Virus record (IMG/VR): IMGVR_UViG_3300027833_000195
Coordinates: 1-26,118 of that record
Reading direction: 5' to 3' (one strand)
Source: a virus
Length of the DNA: 26,118 nucleotides
Below the pieces are notes generated by a model. The model saw nothing but the letters and a program-made list of their open reading frames with translations, was not told where the DNA came from and did no database searches. The translations under genes and the position numbers were made by a program. How positions within the stretch are numbered: position 1 is the first letter of the stretch; the number at the start of each line of letters is the position of its first letter. Shown here one piece after another: positions 1 to 4,837 of the stretch.

Positions 1-80
1 TAAGGCCTCATACCTTAATAACATAAACAATAAACTATACCTAAAGGTGAGCATAATTACCTAAAGCCACCAAAGCCTAA

Positions 81-117
81 AATATTAAAAGAAAAGAAGA
101 GCCATTGCTGGCTCTTC
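81..117 (-). terminator. Intrinsic terminator of the leftward genes
   Basis: A perfect 8-bp inverted repeat (96-103 with 110-117, GAAGAGCC/GGCTCTTC, loop ATTGCT) lies just past the stop of the leftward 90-aa gene. Read on the minus strand, the stem is followed by a T-rich tract (TTTTCTTTTAATATT). This is the classic form of a rho-independent terminator and supports the leftward unit being transcribed. Confidence 0.8.
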
Positions 118-124
118 CTTGTTG

Positions 125-397
125 CTAGAGTGTGATCTCTGCAGGTGTGTAACGCACTATTCTGTGTGCTGTGTAGTCACCATTGCTCCCTGTTCTGGTC
201 TCTGTTTGTAGACCAAGGCTTGAGATGTTGCTGTCTGCCTGTAGCTCAGATACTAAGTCCTTGTGGATAGACACTGCTACTCTAGTGTCATTGCTCCAGT
301 GACGAAACCAGTCTGTTTGGTTTCCGTCTTTGTCTTTAGCCGTATTTAGCTCAAGGTTAGTAATTCCGATTTGTGATTTAAGTTCAGTGATATTCAT
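125..397 (-). CDS. Conserved-looking hypothetical protein, 90 aa
   Basis: I do not recognise this protein. It is small, soluble and hydrophilic, with no signal peptide, membrane segment or cysteine. Residues 26-43 (QTDWFRHWSNDTRVAVSI) are the most motif-like part. The C-terminal half reads as short beta strands (TAHRIVRYTPAEITL). The start ATG at 397-395 is the first codon of the frame. It is followed directly by a strong minus-strand terminator, and a second small leftward ORF lies about 95 bp upstream. The ORF is therefore the last gene of a leftward unit opposing the virion genes. In such phages the opposing block usually holds early or takeover genes, so an early role is a guess from position only. 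Antisense shadowing is not an issue, because no plus-strand gene covers it. Confidence 0.75.
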   Translation of the reverse strand: MNITELKSQIGITNLELNTAKDKDGNQTDWFRHWSNDTRVAVSIHKDLVSELQADSNISSLGLQTETRTGSNGDYTAHRIVRYTPAEITL

Positions 398-483
398 GAT
401 AATAAGGTATTAGGTTAAGGCATATCATTAGGTCAATGCCAGTAATAGGTGAGGGTAATGGCGTAAGCCTAATACACCTCTTG

Positions 484-510
484 ATCCTAGCTAGTGTGAG
501 TAGCTAGGAT
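484..510. repeat. Perfect 10-bp inverted repeat at the stop of the 47-aa ORF
   Basis: ATCCTAGCTA (484-493) pairs with TAGCTAGGAT (501-510) around a 7-base loop (GTGTGAG). The leftward 47-aa ORF ends inside it, with its stop codon at 491-493. Neither flank carries a real T-run (plus side TGTTGTTG, minus side CAAGAGG), so it is not a textbook terminator. It may be an mRNA 3'-end stabiliser or processing hairpin, or a protein-binding dyad. Confidence 0.6.
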
Positions 511-634
511 TGTTGTTGAACAGTGCATCAAACACTTTGGTGTTCACGTTGCTTGTCTTCATGTCTTGCATTGCATTGGTCTTTGCTTGAGTTGCAAGAC
601 AGTTCTCAAGCTGTTGTTTACTTCTGTTGTACAT
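491..634 (-). CDS. Small leftward ORF, 47 aa, hypothetical
   Basis: An ATG at 634-632 opens a 48-codon frame ending in TAG at 493-491. It encodes a hydrophilic peptide starting MYNRSKQQLENCLATQAK and ending FNNNPSYSH. The first ~35 residues look helical and amphipathic, rich in Q, K, N and T, with one Cys. The frame is closed by TAG a short way upstream of the ATG, and no other frame on either strand is longer here. It lies upstream of, and codirectional with, the 90-aa gene, so both may belong to one leftward transcript. I recognise no family. The ORF is short, so the evidence is orientation, position and sensible composition; a chance ORF remains possible. Confidence 0.5.
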   Translation of the reverse strand: MYNRSKQQLENCLATQAKTNAMQDMKTSNVNTKVFDALFNNNPSYSH

Positions 635-745
635 AGTAATTAGTTTGCGCCCTGTTAAACATACATTGGGATTGAACTACAGGGGGAGTTTAGAATCCAG
701 GAATTGGTGGGGGTGATGTCATAAGGTAGATCACACTCTCATAAT

Positions 746-795
746 TTTACCAAAAAATTTCTACCCAAAATTTATTTACCCACTAGATTTACCCA
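746..795. repeat. Iteron-like array, consensus TTTACCCA
   Basis: Four direct copies begin at 746 (TTTACCAA), 760 (TCTACCCA), 775 (TTTACCCA) and 788 (TTTACCCA), at spacings of 14, 15 and 13 bp. The core TACCCA also occurs inverted at 834-839 (TGGGTA). Regular short spacing in a gene-free divergent region is what binding arrays for a phage regulator or replication initiator look like. The binding protein is unknown. Confidence 0.5.
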
Positions 796-797
796 CC

Positions 798-962
798 CTA
801 TAGAGTTATCTTATAGTAGACTAATTGTAGGAGTGGGTATATAAGGTATAGAAAAGAGCAAAGGGCTAGGGTCCTGGGGTAGAAGACATCCTCTGCTCTT
901 GTTGGTGCACCAAGTATATAGAGAGTGGTGCACACTACTTTTCTTGCTAGGCGTAGTATCAT
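798..962 (-). CDS. Possible leftward membrane microprotein, 54 aa
   Basis: An ATG at 962-960 opens 54 codons ending in TAG at 800-798. The N-terminus is basic (MILRLARKVV). The C-terminal ~20 residues (TLALCSFLYLIYPLLQLVYY) are hydrophobic enough for one membrane span. In favour, a leftward promoter-like element (TTG-N20-TATCTTAG) sits so that predicted transcription starts on the A of this ATG, the same geometry as two rightward genes. Against, the frame runs through hairpins and palindromes, the codons are unusually C/G-rich for this genome, and I know no homologue. It may be a true early protein, or a structured RNA with a fortuitous frame. Confidence 0.35.
   Translation of the reverse strand: MILRLARKVVCTTLYILGAPTRAEDVFYPRTLALCSFLYLIYPLLQLVYYKITL
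854..900. repeat. Inverted repeat AAGAGCA/TGCTCTT with 33-base loop
   Basis: AAGAGCA (854-860) pairs with TGCTCTT (894-900) around a GC-rich loop. On the minus strand the right arm runs into TTTTC, giving weak terminator character for leftward RNA. On the plus strand no T-run follows. It lies inside the doubtful 54-aa ORF and could be part of a structured RNA. Confidence 0.35.
902..933. repeat. Palindrome and hairpin dyad TTGGTGCACCAA
   Basis: TTGGTGCACCAA at 902-913 is a perfect 12-bp palindrome. Its half GTGCACCA (905-912) also pairs with TGGTGCAC (926-933) across a 13-base loop, so GGTGCAC appears twice. Dimeric regulators commonly bind such dyads. The sites lie about 30-60 bp downstream of the predicted leftward start near 962. 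Confidence 0.5.
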
Positions 963-966
963 AATG

Positions 967-997
967 CTAAGATACGATTTTATATGATGTTGTGCAA
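967..997 (-). promoter_or_regulatory. Leftward Bacteroidota-type promoter, start on ATG
   Basis: On the minus strand, TTG (997-995) is followed after exactly 20 bases by TATCTTAG (974-967), one mismatch from the Bacteroidota -7 consensus TAnnTTTG. Counting five bases on from the final G puts the predicted start at 962, the A of the 54-aa ORF's ATG. The perfect palindrome 997-1008 abuts the -33 element. Confidence 0.5.
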
Positions 998-1008
998 GTT
1001 TTAAAACT
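997..1008. repeat. Perfect 12-bp palindrome, candidate operator
   Basis: AGTTTTAAAACT is fully self-complementary and touches the -33 TTG of the leftward promoter. A regulator bound here would cover the -33 contact, so an operator is a reasonable guess. AT-rich palindromes also occur by chance. Confidence 0.4.
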
Positions 1009-1011
1009 GCT

Positions 1012-1040
1012 CAAAGAAAGAAAGAACCAAAGAAAGAAAC
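1012..1040 (+). repeat. Polypurine tract with AAAGAAAG repeats
   Basis: A stretch made almost only of A and G with repeated GAAA units, interrupted by one CC, lies between the divergent promoters. A related GAAAGAAAC recurs near 1102-1110. Its function is unknown; bent or easily melted DNA is possible. Confidence 0.3.
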
Positions 1041-1118
1041 CTGTATATAGTTAGGGTTTTTTACAATTTGTAATATTTGTGAAAGTTGTTCTGAAGTGTA
1101 CGAAAGAAACTTCTTTTG

Positions 1119-1126
1119 CAAAGTTA
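1119..1126 (-). promoter_or_regulatory. Second leftward promoter -7 box TAACTTTG
   Basis: The minus strand reads TAACTTTGC, a full match to TAnnTTTG. No TTG lies at the right distance upstream (TTA instead), so the -33 part is weak. It would give a transcript starting near 1114 with a leader of about 150 bases before the first leftward ATG at 962. Confidence 0.4.
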
Positions 1127-1213
1127 CAACTCTAGTCAATATAAACCTAATTATTTCCCATCGAATTTATTTATGGAGGTTTATGTAACTATAAGAAAAA
1201 TTTATAGTCTTAT

Positions 1214-1246
1214 TTGTTAATATTAAAATTAATTATTGTATATTTG
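1214..1246 (+). promoter_or_regulatory. Rightward promoter of the fibre operon
   Basis: TTG (1214-1216) and TATATTTG (1239-1246), spaced by 22 bases, fit the Bacteroidota -33/-7 pattern, the -7 box being a full match followed by CA. The predicted start near 1251 leaves a leader of about 14 bases before the ATG at 1265. A near copy of the leader (CTAATCAATATAAA) occurs at 1132-1145 (CTAGTCAATATAAA). Confidence 0.75.
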
Positions 1247-1264
1247 CAGCACTAATCAATATAA

Positions 1265-1714
1265 ATGGGTAGAGGTAACAGAAATAAAAAGATAAATCCT
1301 TATGTAAGGAAAAAGAAGACGGATAATGCTGAAAGTGAAAATGCCCTGGCTATTGAAAGACTTGATAGAAAACTTAGAAACCTAAAGCTTCCCAACCTGA
1401 AGGATGTAGATTCCGATCTGAATCCTGAGGATGGCCAAATAATAATATATGATCAAGCATCACAAAAGTGGATAGCAGCAGATGCACCTTCAGGAGGAGG
1501 AAGTGGTACAGGTGGAGAAGATAAACATTATATACATAATCAAACTACAGCATCAACAGTCTGGGTAATTGATCATGATTTAGAAAAAAGACCAGCAGTG
1601 GCCGTAGTTAGTTCTACAGGTTCCTTCCAGGAAGGTGCTGTTGTGTATACGACAATAAATAGCTTGAGTATAACATTCAATGCTTCGTTTTCAGGTAAAG
1701 CCTACCTTAACTAA
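1265..1714 (+). CDS. Tail fibre/adhesin-type structural protein, 149 aa
   Basis: The N-terminal ~20 residues are strongly basic (RGNRNKKINPYVRKKK). A charged helical stretch to about residue 48 follows, then a short globular piece (DGQIIIYDQASQKWIAADAP, residues 56-75) and a Gly/Ser linker. From about residue 87 to the end lies a small beta domain (TVWVIDHDLEKRPAVAVV ... FSGKAYLN). That terminal domain, ending in FSGKAYLN, is a recurrent C-terminal module of tailed-phage tail and fibre proteins, which is the basis of the call. The gene is first in the rightward fibre cluster, directly behind a good promoter. The basic N-terminus may anchor it to the particle. The exact role (adaptor or short fibre) cannot be told. 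Confidence 0.7.
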   Translation: MGRGNRNKKINPYVRKKKTDNAESENALAIERLDRKLRNLKLPNLKDVDSDLNPEDGQIIIYDQASQKWIAADAPSGGGSGTGGEDKHYIHNQTTASTVWVIDHDLEKRPAVAVVSSTGSFQEGAVVYTTINSLSITFNASFSGKAYLN

Positions 1715-1736
1715 CTTAAATTAAAAAAGAAAAGAA

Positions 1737-3248
1737 ATGGCACAAACAACATATAATAAGGATTTAAATGTATTAGGTACAATAAATCTGAATAAAAATG
1801 AACTGCAGCAAGCAGTATTACAAATTAGTTCAGTTGCCCCAACTAGCCCTGTAGAAGGTCAGATGTACTATAACAGCGATGATGAAACAGCATATATCTA
1901 TAGATCAAGTAGCTGGCTAGATCTAGGGCAGGGTGGTATTACAAACAGAGACTATGGTGATATTATAGTAAGTAATAACACATTAACATGGACTATTGAT
2001 TCTAGTGCTGTTACCACAGGTAAGATACAGAATGATGCTGTAACTTATTCTAAGATACAAAATGTATCAGCTAATAATGTATTCCTTGGTAATGACAATG
2101 GTACAAATCAAGGTGTACAAGAGATCACTGCTTCTCAAGCAAGAAATATACTTGGTATAGATGCTAATGCAAATAATTATGTTCACCCTAATCACACAGG
2201 AGATGTAACTTCTGCAGGTGACGGAGCGACTACGATAGGATCTAATAAGGTAACGTATGGGAAGATACAGAAAGTAGCTGGTAATAATGTATTATTAGGT
2301 AATGATAATGGCGCTGGATCAGATGTACAAGAACTATCTAAAACAGCTGTACTTAGTTTACTTAATGTAGAAGACGGTGCAGATGTTACTGATGCTTCAA
2401 ATGTAAATGCAGCAGGAGCTGTAATGAACAGTGATACTTCTACATCTGCAATGAACTTTGTTATTGATGAAGATAACATGAACTCTAACTCAGCAACTAA
2501 AGTACCAACTCAACAATCTGTAAAGAAATATGTAGATGATGCTATTGTTGGAGGGATGAGTTATAAAGGTGCGTATAATGCATCTACAAATTCACCAGCA
2601 TTAGATACAGGCTCACCTGCAGTTGGTCTGGGTGATACGTATACAGTAACAGTTGCTGGTAACTTCTTTAGTATACCTGTAGAAGTAGGTGATGTACTTA
2701 TTTCTGAGATATCTGGAACTAGTGCAGCAAATGTAGCAAACTGGACAATACTACAAAAGAACTTAGATGGTGCAGTAATTGGACCTACAAGTGCTGGTAA
2801 TAATAAAGTAGCATTCTTTAATGGTACTACTGGTAAATTAATAAAAGATAATAACATATCACTTACTGGGTCTAACACTGGTGATGAGCCAAATGCTAGT
2901 ACAACAACTGCTGGTATTGTAGAAGAGGCAACACAAACAGAGGTAAATAATGGTACTGCAACAGGTTCAACTGGGGCAAGACTATTTGTTAATCCATCTA
3001 GATTAGGGTTAAGTAGTTCATTATCAAATGCTGTAAGATTTACAGGAGAAATTGGAAATGGAACTTTGACTTCTATTCCAGTTACCCATTCAATAGGTAG
3101 ACAATTTGTGTCAGCACAAGTATTCTATTCTGACTCTCCTTATGAGCAGGTAGAATGTGAAGTACAGATGACTTCTACTACAGTAACTACTTTTATATTT
3201 AATGTGGCTCCAACTACTGACGAGTACACAGTAGTAATAGTAGGATAA
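1737..3248 (+). CDS. Tail fibre protein, 503 aa
   Basis: This long protein is rich in Asn, Thr, Ser and Val and has no Cys. An N-terminal module (VLQISSVAPTSPVEGQMYYN, residues 28-47, followed by AYIYRSSSWLDLG) is typical of phage fibres. Internal repeats follow: ITYGKIQ/TYSKIQ-like and NNVFLGNDNG/NNVLLGNDNG occur twice (nt 2073-2099 and 2283-2309). A KVPTQQSVKKYVDDAI segment marks the shaft. The last ~75 residues (FTGEIGNGTLTSIPVTHSIG onward) match a recurrent beta-sandwich tip module of fibre and baseplate proteins. It starts 22 bases after the previous stop, so both are probably co-transcribed. A terminator hairpin with an internal promoter follows. Host receptor binding is inferred. Confidence 0.85.
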   Translation: MAQTTYNKDLNVLGTINLNKNELQQAVLQISSVAPTSPVEGQMYYNSDDETAYIYRSSSWLDLGQGGITNRDYGDIIVSNNTLTWTIDSSAVTTGKIQNDAVTYSKIQNVSANNVFLGNDNGTNQGVQEITASQARNILGIDANANNYVHPNHTGDVTSAGDGATTIGSNKVTYGKIQKVAGNNVLLGNDNGAGSDVQELSKTAVLSLLNVEDGADVTDASNVNAAGAVMNSDTSTSAMNFVIDEDNMNSNSATKVPTQQSVKKYVDDAIVGGMSYKGAYNASTNSPALDTGSPAVGLGDTYTVTVAGNFFSIPVEVGDVLISEISGTSAANVANWTILQKNLDGAVIGPTSAGNNKVAFFNGTTGKLIKDNNISLTGSNTGDEPNASTTTAGIVEEATQTEVNNGTATGSTGARLFVNPSRLGLSSSLSNAVRFTGEIGNGTLTSIPVTHSIGRQFVSAQVFYSDSPYEQVECEVQMTSTTVTTFIFNVAPTTDEYTVVIVG

Positions 3249-3259
3249 TAATAAGGTTT

Positions 3260-3309
3260 ATCACTAGATTTTTTGTATATTTGCAATAAATCTAGTGATT
3301 TTACTTTTT
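3260..3309 (+). terminator. Terminator hairpin enclosing a promoter
   Basis: A perfect 12-bp inverted repeat (ATCACTAGATTT 3260-3271 with AAATCTAGTGAT 3288-3299) has a 16-base loop and is followed by a T-rich tail (TTTTACTTTTT, 3299-3309). It sits 11 bases after the stop of the 503-aa fibre gene, as expected for an intrinsic terminator. The loop holds the next promoter's -7 box. Confidence 0.75.
3276..3283 (+). promoter_or_regulatory. Promoter -7 box TATATTTG inside hairpin loop
   Basis: A full match to TAnnTTTG, followed by CA, lies in the loop of the hairpin. A TTG at the -33 distance is not evident. Five bases past the final G predicts a start at 3288, the first base of the right stem arm, giving a leader of about 37 bases before ATG 3325. 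RNA made from here lacks the left arm and cannot form the terminator. Confidence 0.65.
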
Positions 3310-3324
3310 AACTAAAAAATTAGT

Positions 3325-4815
3325 ATGGCAACAAAAAAGATATTTACAAACCTTATATCAAATGGAAAGATAGACGCCAATGAGTTTAGGCCTGGGGATG
3401 GTACAAATGGTAGATTCTTTAGTGACAGTAATGGTAGAATGGCCTTTGATAGTGGTCAGGTTTACATAAAGTCTGGAGTTGGTACATATTACAACTATGC
3501 TGCAAACCAATACCATGGAAGTAGTAGTGGAACTATTCATAGATTTAGAGGTAATTCCATAACTGCCGACAATTGGAGTATAGACACTTCAGGTAATATT
3601 ACTGGGAATTCATTTATAAAGTCAGGAGGTACAGCCAATCAATTTTTAAAAGCAAATGGTACTGTAGATAGTAGTGTTTATATAACTGGATATACTGAAA
3701 CAGATACCTTAGATACTGTTGCTGATAGAGGTAACAGTACAAATCAAACTCTTACATCAACAAATGGATTAGGTTTTAGAGTTGATTCATCAGGGGCTGC
3801 CAGAATTGAAATAGATGCAGGAGGAACTAACTCGGCATATATAAGATTAATGGATACTGGGGCTACAGCATGGGATATATCATCTTATAATGGTGGTAAT
3901 TTAGAATGGAAACCAGGAGGAGGGCAGACTAATAAAATGATTTATACTTCTGCTGGTGTACTAACCACAGGAGATGGTTTTACTTCCACAAAAGGAAATT
4001 CAGCTTATGACTGGGGAGATCATGCTCTAGAAGGGTATCTTACAAGTGCATCTACTCAAAGTAAGTATATAAGAAGTGATGTAGATGATTCAACCTCAGG
4101 TAATCTTACCATGAGTAAGACTTTTCCAAAATTAATTTTAGATAGCCCAGGGTCTGGTGATAACTGGACTTCTCAAGGAGCACAAATTAGTCTTGGTGAA
4201 TCAGGTGGAGGATCAGCTTCTTTACACTTAACTTATAATGGTGGAGGTATAGGACATATTGGTATGGGATCATTATCAGGTACTGGAGTCCCATCTTTCT
4301 CAGCAATAAGGTTTAATTACGCTTCAAATGCTATTTATTTTTATAGTAACCCTTCTATTGCAGGAAATACAAATTGGCATTCAGGTAATGATGGTGCTAG
4401 CTCAGGGTTAGACTCAGATAAGCTAGATGGACAACATGGTACGTATTACCTAGATTATAATAACTTTACAAACACACCTGTAATACCAGATATAAGTAGT
4501 CTTGTGGATGGACAAGGTACTGGAGGAAGAATTACTAAATGGACAGATAGTAATAGTTTAGGTAACAGTATTATGTATGAGGTTAGTAATAAGATAGGAA
4601 TAGGTGTAGCATCACCAAAAGCTGCGTTGCATGTAAATGGAGCAGTAATAGTTGGAAATGACACAACAGCAGCAAGTGCAGACTTAGCAGGAGCTTTAAG
4701 GTATTGGGATGAAACAGATGGTGGAACAATAACTTCTTATGTAGATATGTGCATGAAGGGTGGATGTGGATACTCGTGGGTTAACATAGTGACTAATAGA
4801 ACACTTTGTCTTTAA
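3325..4815 (+). CDS. Tail fibre protein, 496 aa
   Basis: This fibre protein shares modules with the next gene. The N-terminus reads MATKKIFTNLISNGKIDANE. A motif AYDWGDHALEGYLTS (around residues 227-241) and a block SGLDSDKLDGQHGTYYLDYN (from about residue 359) both recur in the following 1001-aa protein. The C-terminal ~95 residues (KIGIGVASPKAALHVNG ... GALRYW ... SYVDMCM ... WVNIV) match a common end module of flavobacterial phage fibres. The last 30 residues contain three Cys (C at CM, GGC and TLCL). Own promoter upstream; 22 bases to the next gene. It is a paralogous partner or alternative receptor-binding protein; which fibre contacts the host cannot be read from the sequence. Confidence 0.85.
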   Translation: MATKKIFTNLISNGKIDANEFRPGDGTNGRFFSDSNGRMAFDSGQVYIKSGVGTYYNYAANQYHGSSSGTIHRFRGNSITADNWSIDTSGNITGNSFIKSGGTANQFLKANGTVDSSVYITGYTETDTLDTVADRGNSTNQTLTSTNGLGFRVDSSGAARIEIDAGGTNSAYIRLMDTGATAWDISSYNGGNLEWKPGGGQTNKMIYTSAGVLTTGDGFTSTKGNSAYDWGDHALEGYLTSASTQSKYIRSDVDDSTSGNLTMSKTFPKLILDSPGSGDNWTSQGAQISLGESGGGSASLHLTYNGGGIGHIGMGSLSGTGVPSFSAIRFNYASNAIYFYSNPSIAGNTNWHSGNDGASSGLDSDKLDGQHGTYYLDYNNFTNTPVIPDISSLVDGQGTGGRITKWTDSNSLGNSIMYEVSNKIGIGVASPKAALHVNGAVIVGNDTTAASADLAGALRYWDETDGGTITSYVDMCMKGGCGYSWVNIVTNRTLCL

Positions 4816-4837
4816 AATAAAATAAAAAAATAAAAAT

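Larger units (their letters stand above)
635..1264. other. Divergent regulatory region between leftward and rightward blocks
   Basis: This 630-bp stretch contains no recognisable conserved gene; one doubtful 54-aa leftward ORF (798-962) is listed separately. It holds an iteron-like TTTACCCA array (746-795), hairpins at 854-900 and 905-933, and perfect palindromes at 902-913 and 997-1008. It also has a 29-base purine tract (1012-1040), two leftward promoters (-7 boxes at 967-974 and 1119-1126) and one rightward promoter (-7 box at 1239-1246). The octamer ATAAGGTA occurs at 721-728 and 841-848, and again at 402-409 just outside. The part around 850-960 is GC-richer than the rest. It looks like the control region where transcription of the two arms is set; an origin is an alternative. 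Confidence 0.6.

Noticed and set aside
1-54. Minus-strand frame from ATG at 54 running off the window start
   Set aside because: Only 18 codons visible (MLTFRYSLLFMLLRYEAL); it could be the start of a membrane protein, but the evidence is too thin to list.
433-504. 23-codon plus-strand ORF (MPVIGEGNG...)
   Set aside because: Overlaps the hairpin and the leftward unit, short, no promoter or coupling.
640-700. tRNA-like T-loop (GTTCAATCC on the minus strand)
   Set aside because: The flanking stems do not pair, and no anticodon arm or acceptor stem could be built on either strand.
1173-1220. 15-codon plus-strand ORF (MEVYVTIRK...)
   Set aside because: Too short, upstream of the predicted promoter start, and no leader-peptide features.
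2192-2878. Minus-strand frames of 95 and 105 aa opposite the 503-aa fibre
   Set aside because: They lie fully antisense to a convincing fibre gene, have Pro/Ser/Thr-rich low-sense composition, and arise from its codon bias.
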